From Nitratireductor sp. GISD-1A_MAKvit (lineage in GTDB: Bacteria; Pseudomonadota; Alphaproteobacteria; Rhizobiales; Rhizobiaceae): 64,000 nt of DNA. Numbering within the stretch: the first letter of the stretch is position 1; each line of letters starts with the position of its first letter. The position numbers and the translations under genes were made by a program. Below the pieces are notes generated by a model. That model was not told the origin of the DNA. It was given only the letters and a program-made list of their open reading frames with translations, and did no database searches. Positions 1-9,155 of the stretch are shown piece by piece. The stretch is from assembly GCF_040819555.1 (NCBI RefSeq), contig NZ_CP161920.1, positions 1,549,001-1,613,000 on the forward strand, given 5' to 3'.

Positions 1-1059
1 CGCTTTCGCGCCGGGCCTGTCGTCCACGGTTCTGGGCATCGAAATCGAACCGATACCATCCTGAACCGTGCCGACATTCTCGAACAGGGCCGTCAGCTCC
101 CACATGATCCACTGCGACATGTTCCAGAGCCTGAGTACCAGCCCGATGGCGACCGCTACGGCGCCAACCGATATCTCGCCTCCGATCCAAAGCGTGATCG
201 AGAGATAGCCCACGGCGACAAGGCAGGCCGAGTTCAGGAGATAGAGCAGCCCGTAAAGGCCGGTGACATAGCGGAACTGGGTGTAGACCGTCTGCAGAAA
301 GCCGTTCATCCCTTCCCGTGCGAAGCCGGCTTCACGCTGCGCGTGCGAGAACAGCTTCACCGTCTGGATGTTTGTGTAACTGTCCACCACACGCCCGGTC
401 ATGATCGAGCGTGCATCGGCCTGCTTCTGCGCCACCTTGCCAAGACGCGGGATGAAATAGACCATCAGTGCAAGGTATCCGCCGAGCCAGAAAATGATCG
501 GCAGAGACAGGCGCCAGTCGGCGGAGGCGGTCAGGAACAGGATTCCGACAAAGTAGATCACGACGTAGTTGAACACGTCGAAGGTCTTCACCACGCACTC
601 GCGCACCGCCAGCGCGGTCTGCATCAGTTTGGTGGCGATGCGGCCGGCGAATTCATCCTGATAGAAACTCATGGACTGCTTCAGCAGGTAGCGATGCACC
701 TGCCAGCGGATTCTCATCGGATAATTGCCCATCAGGATCTGATGGTTGTTGAGTCCGGTAAGCAGGATCAGCCCAGGCAGGATCACAAGAATGAATCCCG
801 CCATGGCGATGAGCTTTAGCCCTTCTTCGTCCAGGAATGTGGCCCGGTCGCGATTCGACAGCCAGTCGACGATGTCGCCCAGAAAGGCGAACATCCAGAC
901 CTCCGCGATTGCGATGGCCGCCACAAGAAATGTTCCCAGCAGGACATAGGGCCATGCCCCCTTCGTGAAATGAATGCAGAAGGCGAAGAATGTGCGGGGC
1001 GGCTCCTGCGGCTCCTCGTGCGGAAAAGGCTCAAGCCTTTGTTCAAACCATTGAAACAT
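1..1059 (-). CDS. ABC transporter, fused permease/ATP-binding protein (partial)
   Basis: The first 353 codons of an exporter-type ABC protein are present; the nucleotide-binding domain lies beyond the left edge. The protein starts MFQWFEQRLEPFPHEEP and continues through a type-I exporter membrane domain with several hydrophobic helices (for example YVLLGTFLVAAIAIAEVWMF and MAGFILVILPGLILLTGL). It has the family-typical segment NYPMRIRWQVHRYLLKQSM and the coupling-helix region SYTNIQTVKLFSHAQRE. This is the architecture of MsbA/multidrug-type half transporters acting in the inner membrane. The ATG at 1059 is the first in frame. The substrate cannot be told from this half. Confidence 0.88.
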   Translation of the reverse strand, partial: MFQWFEQRLEPFPHEEPQEPPRTFFAFCIHFTKGAWPYVLLGTFLVAAIAIAEVWMFAFLGDIVDWLSNRDRATFLDEEGLKLIAMAGFILVILPGLILLTGLNNHQILMGNYPMRIRWQVHRYLLKQSMSFYQDEFAGRIATKLMQTALAVRECVVKTFDVFNYVVIYFVGILFLTASADWRLSLPIIFWLGGYLALMVYFIPRLGKVAQKQADARSIMTGRVVDSYTNIQTVKLFSHAQREAGFAREGMNGFLQTVYTQFRYVTGLYGLLYLLNSACLVAVGYLSITLWIGGEISVGAVAVAIGLVLRLWNMSQWIMWELTALFENVGTVQDGIGSISMPRTVDDRPGAKA

Positions 1060-1086
1060 CGTCTCAGGCGTCTTTCATTCTGGACA

Positions 1087-1119
1087 CCGCGAACGTGAGT
1101 TGTTGATTCACGTTCGCGG
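1087..1119. repeat. Perfect 12-bp-arm inverted repeat upstream of the ABC gene
   Basis: CCGCGAACGTGA (1087-1098) and TCACGTTCGCGG (1108-1119) are perfect complements around a 9-nt spacer. The element lies 28 bp upstream of the ABC transporter start on the opposite strand. It has no T-run, so it reads better as an operator or RNA stem than as a terminator. Confidence 0.6.
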
Positions 1120-1141
1120 GATGGTGGTCTGTGTTTAAGAA

Positions 1142-1173
1142 GCTTTTCCGCGGGCGGCAGCTGGCGGAAAAGC
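1142..1173. repeat. Perfect 10-bp-arm inverted repeat
   Basis: GCTTTTCCGC (1142-1151) pairs perfectly with GCGGAAAAGC (1164-1173) across a 12-nt loop. It sits only 22 bp after the previous inverted repeat. Two strong dyads in 90 bp suggest a structured or regulatory stretch. Confidence 0.55.
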
Positions 1174-2240
1174 GATGCTTGCCGGTTGCTCGGCTATCTG
1201 TGGCCCTTGCGCGGTACGGATACCGCCGGGACGTTCGTTCGCGTTGTGCCCGGCCCCGTCAAGGGACCCGTACTCAGCGGAGGGGGGTGCCCGCTACTGC
1301 CCGTTGAAAGGGGTTTATCATGTGGCGGGACCGCGGGCTTGCCGAGTGCGGCCCTGAATGCTCCTGAAAGGGAGGCGACAGGAGCGATGTTGTTTCCGCG
1401 CCTGAGTGCGCAGATGGCCGGATCGGTTTTCGCGAGACTGTTCTTGTGGGGCGCGATGTCCCCTTTGTGAATGCGTGCAGTCATGATGCAAATCCATTGT
1501 GTCAACCGGATGAAACGGTCGGCGGATTCGCTCGCGCGCTGCTTTGACTGTGGTGAAAAAGCGAAAGAACGAAACCCGCCGTCAGGCCTTGTGCGTTTCC
1601 GTGATCCACGGGCGCAGGCCGGCGAAGGAGATAAACATCGTGATGTCCATTGCCGCCTCCAGCGGTTTTCGTTGAAAGGAGCTGATTTATAACCGCAGCG
1701 GCCGTGTTTGGCCAGTGCCTTTGTGTGTGGAATGCCCATCACAGGTTGTGGGGAGGCCGGCAGGCCTCCTGCTCTGCGATGGGCCAGGGGAGGCGGAGGA
1801 ATATCTTTGAAGCCGTGAGAAAACCAGTCACTGGAACAGTCTCCACAGCCTGGCCCACCCCTCCTGGCGCTCACCTGTCGGCAATCTCTTGTCCACGTCG
1901 GACAACTGGTCGCGATGGCCCCGCATTGTTCCGGGACAGCGCGGCCATTGTCGTGGCGCCGATCGTCAGCGCCCACGCCTCCAGCCTGTGACGCGTCGCT
2001 GTCGGAAGTCAGAAGAAGCGTTCCGAACCGTGTCCGCCGTCAGGCCTTCCGGCCGATGGTGCGGAGCCAGATGATGCAACGTCGAGGCGTGGTCATGCTT
2101 GTCTCAAGCGGTTCGCGTTGAAGATGGTGGAGTTACGCTCACGGTTGCATAACCCGCCATCTCTTCATGTCCCATTTTGTTTTCCTCTGAAACAGTGTAA
2201 CCGGAATGCAACAGCCAGCCATGTCGAGAGACACAGCAAA
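1174..2240. other. Gene-poor stretch of about 1.07 kb
   Basis: No convincing gene was found. Open frames here (such as a 260-codon minus-strand frame covering 1194-1976) are rich in Arg, Pro and Ser and match no recognisable family, as expected for antisense frames in GC-rich DNA. A GGAGGCC/GGCCTCC hairpin lies at 1752-1769. Short shared words such as CCGCCGTCAGGCCTT occur near 1577 and again near 2036, hinting at an old partial duplication. An unrecognised small RNA cannot be excluded. Confidence 0.4.
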
Positions 2241-2687
2241 TTGCGTATCGCGCTCTACCAGCCTGACATTCCCGGAAACACCGGGGCCATACTCCGCCTC
2301 GCCGCGTGCCTCGGATTCACGGTCGACCTGATCGAGCCGGCCGGTTTCGACCTGTCGGACCGCAATCTCAAACGGGCGGGAATGGACTATATCGAGCGGG
2401 CTGCGCTCATTCGTCATTCATCCTGGGAGGTGTTCGAGCGCTGGCGGAAGGGCGAGGGGCGCCGCCTCCTTCTTTTCACCACCAGGGCAGAAGCGCGCTA
2501 CACGGAATTTGGTTATTCGAAAGGCGACATCCTGCTTTTCGGACGGGAAACCGTCGGCGTCCCGGACAATGTGCATCATGCCGCGGATGCGCGTCTTGTC
2601 ATTCCGATGCAGCAGGGCGCCCGAAGCCTCAACCTCGCCATGAGTGCAGCCATCGCTGCCGGCGAGGCGCTGAGACAGCTGGGATAG
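2241..2687 (+). CDS. trmL: tRNA (cytidine(34)-2'-O)-methyltransferase TrmL
   Basis: A 148-aa SPOUT-family methyltransferase that 2'-O-methylates the wobble base of tRNA-Leu isoacceptors using S-adenosylmethionine. The family opening (LRIALYQPDIPGNTGAILRL) is followed by the knot motifs LLFGRETVGVP and IPMQQGARSLNLAMSAAIA, which build the AdoMet-binding trefoil. I chose the TTG at 2241 because it places the start exactly where the family begins and gives the usual ~150-aa length, with GAGAG about 10 nt upstream. The frame is open back to an ATG at 2118, but those 41 extra residues look non-coding. Confidence 0.9.
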   Translation: MRIALYQPDIPGNTGAILRLAACLGFTVDLIEPAGFDLSDRNLKRAGMDYIERAALIRHSSWEVFERWRKGEGRRLLLFTTRAEARYTEFGYSKGDILLFGRETVGVPDNVHHAADARLVIPMQQGARSLNLAMSAAIAAGEALRQLG

Positions 2688-2826
2688 CCCGCACCGTGCG
2701 CCGTTTTCGACCGGCGTCACATGCCTTGCTGCATTCGCGGAAAGACTTGCTTCATTCGCAGAAGAAATGTCCAGACGTTTTCGAGCCCTTTCAGTCGGGC
2801 TCGATGAAACAGGGCATTCGTGCGCC

Positions 2827-3084
2827 CTAATCCGCCGTTGGTAATCGGCGCATGGTGAACTCGATCACATCGCCGGGCCGCTCGCACCAGCTCTCGATTT
2901 CCGTCCAGTAGGCCTGTTTGGGCCAGCGTTCCAGCCATTCTCTGGCTTTTTCGCGCGCCTGAGCGCGGGGCAGGGCAAAACTCTCCCGCAAAAAACCATC
3001 GCGGGGCAGGCGGCCCGTCCTTGCACGATGTTTGTCGAGACTGCGCTTCAGCCCCTCCAGAGGTGGTTTTGCGGGCACACGCAC
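2827..3084 (-). CDS. Conserved small hypothetical protein (85 aa)
   Basis: The product begins VRVPAKPPLEGLKRSLDKHR and ends in EFTMRRLPTAD. It is basic, Trp-rich in the middle (REWLERWPKQAYWTEIESW) and has no signal peptide or membrane segment. The GTG at 3084 was chosen because AAGGAG lies 7 nt upstream; the longer open frame upstream reads as noise. It is divergently arranged with hemF, sharing a 119-bp promoter region. I do not recognise a characterised family; no function is assigned. Confidence 0.6.
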   Translation of the reverse strand: MRVPAKPPLEGLKRSLDKHRARTGRLPRDGFLRESFALPRAQAREKAREWLERWPKQAYWTEIESWCERPGDVIEFTMRRLPTAD

Positions 3085-3203
3085 GAAAGAACTCCTTGAC
3101 CCGATGGATAAGAAGATTAGGCAACGCAAGTGAAAATTGCGAGTCATTTGTAGGACTGTCCGCCTGTCGCGCCATCGCGTAGGATCGGGCGAGAGGAACG
3201 AAG

Positions 3204-4118
3204 ATGGAAAGACCAGAACTCCCAGCCGGCCTGCCGGACGATATCGAGGACAAGAAAGCGAACGCGCGTGCCTGGTTTGAGGAACTGCGTGACCGGCTCT
3301 GCGCGACCTTCGAGAACATCGAGGATGAGTTGACCGGGCCACTGTCGTCGCGAACCCCCGGCCGTTTTGAACGCACACCATGGGAGCGTGACGGCGGCGA
3401 GGGTGGCGGCGGCGTCATGTCGGTCATGCATGGCAGGGTGTTCGAGAAGGTGGGGGTCCATGTTTCCACCGTTTTTGGCGAGTTTTCGCCCGAGTTCCGA
3501 AAGCAGATACCCGGCGCGGAGGAGGATCCGCGCTTCTGGGCGTCCGGCATCTCGCTGATTGCCCATCCGCAAAACCCGCATGTACCTGCCGTTCACATGA
3601 ACACCCGCATGGTGGTCACCACCAGCCAGTGGTTTGGGGGCGGGGCCGATCTGACGCCGGTGCTGGATCGTCGACGCACGCAGGAAGACCTGGATACGGA
3701 AGCCTTTCACAAGGCCATGCGTTTTGTCTGCGATCGCCATGCGGCCATCGTTGACTATGAGAAATACAAGACCTGGTGCGATGAGTATTTCTATCTGCCG
3801 CATCGCGACGAGCCACGCGGCATTGGCGGCATCTTCTATGACTGGCTGCACTCGCCGGAAGAGAAAGGCGGCTGGCAGGCCGACTTCGATTTCACGCGCG
3901 ATGTGGGGCGGGCCTTCACGGTCGTCTATCCGCATCTGGTGCGCAAGAACTTCAACACCAACTGGACCGAAGCCGACCGCGAGGAGCAACTGGTGCGGCG
4001 CGGCCGCTATGTGGAGTTCAACCTGCTTTACGACCGGGGGACGATCTTCGGTCTCAAGACCGGTGGCAATGTCAATTCCATCCTGTCCAGCCTTCCGCCC
4101 GAGGTGAAGTGGCCGTAG
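3204..4118 (+). CDS. hemF: Oxygen-dependent coproporphyrinogen III oxidase
   Basis: This enzyme oxidatively decarboxylates coproporphyrinogen III to protoporphyrinogen IX in aerobic haem synthesis. At 304 aa it has the expected length. Family blocks visible in order are [68 protein letters not shown] and the C-terminal [15 protein letters not shown] with [17 protein letters not shown]. The His and Asp residues of the MNTR, GGADL and RGIGG blocks form the active site in the family. The ATG at 3204 has a GAGGAA ribosome-binding site. It supplies haem that the petABC products downstream require, though it is probably not co-transcribed with them. Confidence 0.97.
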   Translation: MERPELPAGLPDDIEDKKANARAWFEELRDRLCATFENIEDELTGPLSSRTPGRFERTPWERDGGEGGGGVMSVMHGRVFEKVGVHVSTVFGEFSPEFRKQIPGAEEDPRFWASGISLIAHPQNPHVPAVHMNTRMVVTTSQWFGGGADLTPVLDRRRTQEDLDTEAFHKAMRFVCDRHAAIVDYEKYKTWCDEYFYLPHRDEPRGIGGIFYDWLHSPEEKGGWQADFDFTRDVGRAFTVVYPHLVRKNFNTNWTEADREEQLVRRGRYVEFNLLYDRGTIFGLKTGGNVNSILSSLPPEVKWP

Positions 4119-4255
4119 GCGTGCGGCGTGCCGTCTTCAGGGGCGCATGGTTGCCAGCCTCCTGTTCCGTGCTCCAGGTTGAACATGATTGTAAGTCGCG
4201 GCACGATATTCGGTAGACGTTCCGATTGTCGAGCGAGACAGAAGCGGTTGCTGCC

Positions 4256-4575
4256 ATGTTAAAGCTCCCTGCCTCCGCAACCGGCCTCGTGGCCCACCCC
4301 GTCAGCGGTGACACCGTGCTGCATACCGAGATCGTGGCCGAACAGGGCCCTCGTCGCTCGGCCATGCCGGACGCCGGGCGGAAGTGGCGCTCAAGCGCCT
4401 TGCAGAAATTGATGCCAAAGGCGGGCAGGAGGCTCGGCGCTGCCTCCATCTGGCGGCCGATGCGGTGCACCACTACTTTATCCAGCGTGAACTTTGCGGT
4501 CTGCGCAGGCATGACGATGTGATTGCCGATCTTGCCATACCCCCAAGGGTTCTGGCGCGCCTCGGCGCGCGCTGA
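4256..4575 (+). pseudogene. DUF6665-like hypothetical gene broken by a -1 frameshift
   Basis: Two reading frames together make one ~105-aa protein. The first (from ATG 4256) reads MLKLPASATGLVAHPVSG and on to MPDAGRK. The second (from about 4384) reads VALKRLAEIDAKGG through YFIQRELCGLRRHDDVIADL to LARLGAR. Joining them restores a protein resembling the small rhizobial DUF6665 type, from memory. One base is missing in the Lys codon of GGAAGTGG at 4380-4387. It may be a true pseudogene or an error in the sequence. The family assignment is moderate, the frame change is directly visible. Confidence 0.6.
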
Positions 4576-4685
4576 GCGCGGGATTTTCTGTCCGTGGCCT
4601 CGTGAAAGACCGGCTCTGGCCGGTTTGCAACCGTTGCGGGAGGTGCCACGGGCGTGCCAGCATTGGCAAAGCGGAAGAGCGCGTC

Positions 4686-5441
4686 ATGGAAAACACCTAC
4701 GGCACCCTCGCTTCATGGGTCTACCACCTCGACAAGCCCATCGGTCGCTCCTTTGGCGATATCGAGTTTTACCGTGAGCGCCTTTCGGGCTGTCGCGAAC
4801 CGGTCCTCGAGCCTGCCGCGGGCAATGGGCGCGTTCTCATCCCGCTTTTGGAAGCAGGGATCGATATACGCGGCTTCGATGCTTCTGAAGACATGGTTGC
4901 CCATTGCCGCCGCGAGTGCGAGGCGCGCGGCCTGCCGTCACCCGTCGACATAGCCCGCTTTGACAGTTTCGAATACGGCACGCGCTTCGGTGCCATCATA
5001 ATCCCCACCGGTTCTTTTCAGTTGATAACCGAGCCCGTGCAGGCACTGGCGGTGCTGAAACGCTTTCTGGATGCACTTTTGCCCGGCGGCCGGCTGATCC
5101 TCGACCTCGATGCGCTGGCGTGTCTCGGCGAAACAGTCACTCCGGCCCGTCAGTGGCGCACGGGTGAGGACATCCTCACACTGGTGGAAAGTCGCGTCGA
5201 GACCAGTTTTCAGCGTCAGACAACACTCTCGCAGCTTCGCTATGAGCATTGGCGTGCAGGGCGCCTTCTGGCCAGCGAACTGCAGTTTTTCCACCTGCGT
5301 CTGTGGGGGCTTCTGGAATTCGAACTGGCCCTGCGCTCCGTTGGTTTCGGCAAGGTCCGCGTTTTTGGCGACTACCGTGCAGATGATGCAGCCGAGGAAG
5401 GCGCGTCCATCTTCACCGTCGAGGCGGTCGCACCGGGTTGA
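4686..5441 (+). CDS. Class I SAM-dependent methyltransferase
   Basis: A 251-aa soluble methyltransferase of unknown substrate. AdoMet-binding motif I is VLEPAAGNGRVLIPLLEAG, followed by the acidic end of strand beta-2 (IRGFDASEDM) and the post-motif region (IIIPTGSFQLI, LKRFLDALLPGGRLILDLD). The start was set at ATG 4686, where MENTYGTLASWVYHLDKP matches the usual N-terminus of this group (a cap helix before motif I); the frame is open further upstream but without support. It stands alone between the decayed DUF6665-like gene and the pet operon. Confidence 0.82.
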   Translation: MENTYGTLASWVYHLDKPIGRSFGDIEFYRERLSGCREPVLEPAAGNGRVLIPLLEAGIDIRGFDASEDMVAHCRRECEARGLPSPVDIARFDSFEYGTRFGAIIIPTGSFQLITEPVQALAVLKRFLDALLPGGRLILDLDALACLGETVTPARQWRTGEDILTLVESRVETSFQRQTTLSQLRYEHWRAGRLLASELQFFHLRLWGLLEFELALRSVGFGKVRVFGDYRADDAAEEGASIFTVEAVAPG

Positions 5442-5702
5442 TCGTGGTGCAGAACGGGAACAGGGCATCCGTATTGAAAAACAGGACTTTTTAAGTCATC
5501 TTTATTCGCTGTATATTTCCTTGCGACAATCTGCCCTGCAGGGCCGCCCGCGTCTGGACAAGTTCATGCGCGGCGCATAGAAACCATCGAAAAATGCCGG
5601 GGGTAGAACCGGGCAAGCCATGTCGCATGCAGGGATTGCTTGGGTTCAAAGTGCAATGAGGCGTCCCGACCGGCCGACTCAAGGTGAAAGGATCGCAGTC
5701 CC
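5442..5702. promoter_or_regulatory. Intergenic region upstream of petABC, presumed promoter
   Basis: This 261-bp stretch carries a locally AT-rich core (TTGAAAAACAGGACTTTTTAAG near 5474-5495 in pieces, then CTGTATATTTCC near 5509) that is the likeliest promoter of the bc1 operon. No operator could be recognised with confidence. AAAGGAT near 5688 serves as the petA ribosome-binding site. Confidence 0.3.
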
Positions 5703-6266
5703 GTGAGCGCTACCGATTCGACCGAACATACAAGGCGTGATTTTCTTTACGTCGCCACAGGCGTTGCCGGTGCCGTCGGTGCGGCTGGTGTGGCATGGCC
5801 GTTCATCGACCAGATGCGGCCCGATGCCTCCACCCGCGCTCTGGCCTCAATCCAGGTCGACGTCTCCGGCGTTGAACCTGGCATGTCGCTGACCGTCAAA
5901 TGGCGCGGCCGTCCTGTGTTCATCCGCAACCGTACGGAAAAGGAAGTCGAGGAGGCGCGGGCTGTCGCACTGGAGGATCTGAAGGATCCCGTGGCGCGCA
6001 ACGCCAACATCGCCGGGGATGCGCCCGCCACCGACCTCGACCGTTCTGCCGGCGAGGGCAAGGAAAACTGGCTGGTGATGGTCGGTGTCTGCACCCATCT
6101 TGGCTGCGTTCCGCTTGGTCAGGCAGGTGATTTCGGCGGCTGGTTCTGCCCATGCCATGGCTCGCACTACGATACTGCCGGCCGTATCCGCAAAGGCCCG
6201 GCACCGACGAACCTCGAGGTTCCGACGTTTGAATTTGTGTCCGACACCGTCATTCAGGTCGGCTAA
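5703..6266 (+). CDS. petA: Ubiquinol-cytochrome c reductase, Rieske iron-sulfur subunit
   Basis: The 187-aa Rieske subunit of cytochrome bc1 carries the [2Fe-2S] cluster that takes the first electron from ubiquinol. [11 protein letters not shown] near the N-terminus is a twin-arginine (Tat) motif followed by a hydrophobic anchor, so it is exported folded and stays membrane-tethered. Cluster ligands sit in CTHLGC and CPCHGSHYD (about residues 133-138 and 153-161). The GTG start is preceded by AAAGGAT. First gene of petABC; 23 bp separate it from petB. Confidence 0.97.
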   Translation: MSATDSTEHTRRDFLYVATGVAGAVGAAGVAWPFIDQMRPDASTRALASIQVDVSGVEPGMSLTVKWRGRPVFIRNRTEKEVEEARAVALEDLKDPVARNANIAGDAPATDLDRSAGEGKENWLVMVGVCTHLGCVPLGQAGDFGGWFCPCHGSHYDTAGRIRKGPAPTNLEVPTFEFVSDTVIQVG

Positions 6267-6289
6267 GGCTCGGCGAGAGGGGATTTTCT

Positions 6290-7573
6290 ATGAGCGCTGG
6301 ACATTCGACCTATACGCCCAAGAGCGGCCTTGGCCGCTGGATGGATGCGCGTTTGCCGCTTCCGCGTCTGGTCTATGATTCTTTCGTGGCCTATCCCGTG
6401 CCACGCAATCTCAACTACGCCTACACGTTCGGTGGCATCCTGTCGCTGATGCTGGTGGCGCAGATCGTGACCGGCATCGTGCTGGCCATGCATTACGCGG
6501 CCAACACCGAGGTTGCCTTCACGTCGGTTGAAAAGATCATGCGCGACGTCAACTCCGGTTGGCTGATCCGCTATCTGCACTCCAATGGCGCGTCGATGTT
6601 CTTCATCGCCGTCTATGTGCATATTTTCCGCGGTCTCTACTACGGTTCCTACAAGGCGCCCCGTGAGATGCTCTGGATTCTGGGCTGCATCATCTACCTC
6701 TTGATGATGGCAACCGCCTTCATGGGGTATGTGCTTCCGTGGGGCCAGATGAGCTTCTGGGGAGCGACGGTCATCACCGGCTTCTTCACCGCCATACCTT
6801 TGGTGGGTGAGTGGATCCAGCAGCTTCTGCTCGGCGGCTTCGCGGTCGACAATCCGACGCTGAACCGCTTCTTCTCACTGCACTACCTGCTGCCCTTCAT
6901 GATCGCTGGCGTCGTTGTGCTCCACGTCTGGGCACTGCATGTCACCGGTCAGACAAACCCGACCGGCATCGAAGTGAAGCAGAAGACCGACACCGTGGCC
7001 TTCACGCCCTATGCGACCGTCAAGGACGCCTTCGCAATGGTCGTGTTCCTGGCCCTGTTCGCCTATTTCGTCTTCTACATCCCCAACTACCTTGGTCACG
7101 CCGACAACTACATCGAGGCTGACGCGCTGAAGACGCCGGCGCACATCGTTCCCGAATGGTACTTCCTGCCGTTCTACGCGATCCTGCGTGCCATCACCTT
7201 CAACATCGGGCCGATCGACTCCAAGCTCGGTGGCGTTCTGGCCATGTTCGGAGCCATTGCCGTGCTCTTCGTCGTGCCATGGCTCGATACGTCCAAGGTT
7301 CGTTCCGCAGTCTACCGTCCGTGGTTCAAGCTGTTCTTCTGGCTCTTCGTCGTCAATGCCATCTTCCTTGGCTGGCTCGGCTCGCGTCCGGCAGAAGGCA
7401 TCTATGTGGCGATGGCCCAGGGGGCGACGCTCTACTACTTCGCCTTCTTCATCGTCATCATGCCGGTTCTCGGTCTGGTCGAGACGCCCCGCCGTCTGCC
7501 CAATTCCATCACGGAAGCGGTGCTGGAGAAGAAGTCCGCCGGTGCGCCGGCCACCGAACAGGCAAAGGGCTGA
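6290..7573 (+). CDS. petB: Cytochrome b subunit of cytochrome bc1
   Basis: A 427-aa integral membrane protein that houses haems bL and bH and the Qo and Qi quinone sites. The haem-ligand helices are recognisable ([21 protein letters not shown], and [20 protein letters not shown], shown in part), as is the Qo-site [33 protein letters not shown] is the classical cd-helix region. Eight or so hydrophobic helices are present and the length matches alphaproteobacterial PetB. The ribosome-binding site GAGGGG precedes ATG 6290. It lies between petA and petC in the standard order. Confidence 0.98.
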   Translation: MSAGHSTYTPKSGLGRWMDARLPLPRLVYDSFVAYPVPRNLNYAYTFGGILSLMLVAQIVTGIVLAMHYAANTEVAFTSVEKIMRDVNSGWLIRYLHSNGASMFFIAVYVHIFRGLYYGSYKAPREMLWILGCIIYLLMMATAFMGYVLPWGQMSFWGATVITGFFTAIPLVGEWIQQLLLGGFAVDNPTLNRFFSLHYLLPFMIAGVVVLHVWALHVTGQTNPTGIEVKQKTDTVAFTPYATVKDAFAMVVFLALFAYFVFYIPNYLGHADNYIEADALKTPAHIVPEWYFLPFYAILRAITFNIGPIDSKLGGVLAMFGAIAVLFVVPWLDTSKVRSAVYRPWFKLFFWLFVVNAIFLGWLGSRPAEGIYVAMAQGATLYYFAFFIVIMPVLGLVETPRRLPNSITEAVLEKKSAGAPATEQAKG

Positions 7574-7602
7574 GCGAGAGAATGCGCAAAGGGATTTTCG
7601 CA

Positions 7603-8430
7603 ATGAAAAGCATCCTCAACGGATTGGCCGCGCTCGGCTTCGGTCTGGCGGCCGCCACGACCGCTGCCAGTGCCGCCGAGTATCCGATCAAGAAGCCTGT
7701 TGAGCAGGACTGGTCGTTTGCCGGCCCCTTCGGCACCTATGACAAGGGGCAGCTGCAGCGTGGCTTCAAGGTCTATCGCGAGGTCTGTGCGGCCTGTCAC
7801 TCCCTGAATCTGGTTGCGTTCCGCAATCTCGAGGATCTCGGCTACTCCGACGCCCAGGTGCGTGCGATTGCCGCTGAATACGAGGTGGAGGACGGCCCGG
7901 ATGATTCCGGTGACATGTTCATGCGCGCGGCAAAGCCGTCCGATCGGTTCCCGTCGCCGTTTGCCAACCCACAGCAGGCGGCAGCCTCCAACAATGGCGC
8001 GGTTCCGCCGGACTTCTCGCTGATTGCGAAGGCACGCGCGGTAGAGCGTGGTTTCCCGACCTTCGTCTTCGACATCTTCACGCAGTATGCCGAAGCTGGT
8101 CCGGACTACATTCATGCGCTTCTGACAGGGTACGAGGAAGATTCCCACGGACACGACGTTCCGGAAGGGACCTATTACAACCCCTACTTCATCTCGTCGG
8201 CTTCGCTGGCGATGGCGCCGCCGCTGTCGGACGGGATCGTGTCCTATGATGATGGTGCGCCCGAAACGGTGGACCAGTATTCCCGTGACGTGTCGGCATT
8301 TCTGATGTGGGCTGCGGAGCCGCATCTGGAAGCGCGCAAATCAACGGGTTTCGTTGTGATGATCTTCCTGGTTCTGTTTGGTGGCCTTGTCTATCTCACC
8401 AAACGCAAGATCTGGTCGGACGTCCATTAA
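7603..8430 (+). CDS. petC: Cytochrome c1 of cytochrome bc1
   Basis: A 275-aa membrane-anchored c-type cytochrome that passes electrons from the Rieske protein to soluble cytochrome c. It has a Sec signal peptide ([20 protein letters not shown], cleaved near ASA), the haem-binding CAACH at about residue 62, the axial Met region [12 protein letters not shown], and a C-terminal anchor ([21 protein letters not shown]). An ATG at 7582 would add seven residues. I prefer 7603 because AAAGGG stands at the right distance and mirrors the petB leader. A clear terminator follows. Confidence 0.96.
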   Translation: MKSILNGLAALGFGLAAATTAASAAEYPIKKPVEQDWSFAGPFGTYDKGQLQRGFKVYREVCAACHSLNLVAFRNLEDLGYSDAQVRAIAAEYEVEDGPDDSGDMFMRAAKPSDRFPSPFANPQQAAASNNGAVPPDFSLIAKARAVERGFPTFVFDIFTQYAEAGPDYIHALLTGYEEDSHGHDVPEGTYYNPYFISSASLAMAPPLSDGIVSYDDGAPETVDQYSRDVSAFLMWAAEPHLEARKSTGFVVMIFLVLFGGLVYLTKRKIWSDVH

Positions 8431-8454
8431 GGCGCCGACCACAGGGAAATTTCG

Positions 8455-8477
8455 AAGGGCGCCGCGAGCGCCCTTTT
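8455..8477 (+). terminator. Rho-independent terminator of petABC
   Basis: AAGGGCGC and GCGCCCTT form a perfect 8-bp stem around the loop CGCGA, running into TTTTCTTTT. It lies 25 bp after petC. Confidence 0.85.
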
Positions 8478-8525
8478 CTTTTGCGCCGTAACACGGCAAA
8501 AGACAGGAGAACCGGGGCAGGGCAC

Positions 8526-9077
8526 ATGGCAGCATCTCAGACACTTCAAGACACGCTTCTTTCCGCGATCCGTACCATCCCCGACTATCCAAAGCCGGGC
8601 ATATTGTTTCGCGACATCACGACGCTTCTTGGCAATGCGCGGGCATTTCGCCGCGCAGTGGATGAACTTGTCCATCCCTATGCCGGTTCGAAGGTCGACA
8701 GGGTTGCGGGTATCGAGGCGCGCGGCTTCATTCTGGGGGGAGCAATTGCACACCAGCTTTCCTCCGGCTTTGTTCCGATCCGCAAGAAAGGAAAACTGCC
8801 GCACGATACGGTGCGCGTCGCCTACAGCCTCGAATACGGCATCGATGAGATGGAGATGCACACGGATGCGGTTGCGCCCGGCCAGAAGGTGATCCTGGTG
8901 GACGATCTAATCGCCACGGGCGGCACGGCAGAAGCAGCGGTAAAGCTGCTCGGCCAAATGGGGGCCGAAATCGTTGCGGCCTGCTTTGTCATAGATCTAC
9001 CGGATCTCGGTGGACGGAAAAAACTTGAAACGCTTGGTGTTAATGTACATACTCTGATCTCATTTGAAGATCATTGA
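8526..9077 (+). CDS. apt: Adenine phosphoribosyltransferase
   Basis: This purine salvage enzyme converts adenine and PRPP to AMP. The 183-aa protein has the family's [16 protein letters not shown] opening, the flexible-loop [10 protein letters not shown], and the PRPP-binding loop [14 protein letters not shown] at about residues 121-134. The start at ATG 8526 gives the standard length. It sits just past the pet terminator and so needs its own promoter or read-through; the petC-apt order is common in rhizobia. Confidence 0.96.
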   Translation: MAASQTLQDTLLSAIRTIPDYPKPGILFRDITTLLGNARAFRRAVDELVHPYAGSKVDRVAGIEARGFILGGAIAHQLSSGFVPIRKKGKLPHDTVRVAYSLEYGIDEMEMHTDAVAPGQKVILVDDLIATGGTAEAAVKLLGQMGAEIVAACFVIDLPDLGGRKKLETLGVNVHTLISFEDH

Positions 9078-9155
9078 TATTATTGTGTTTTTATATTTAT
9101 AATTATTTGATCTTTGTAAGTGTTTTTATGTATAAATTTTTAAACAGGTGTATTT

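Noticed and set aside
1194..1976. A 260-codon minus-strand frame in the gene-poor stretch
   Set aside because: Low-complexity Arg/Pro/Ser sequence without a start context, conserved motif or ribosome-binding site.
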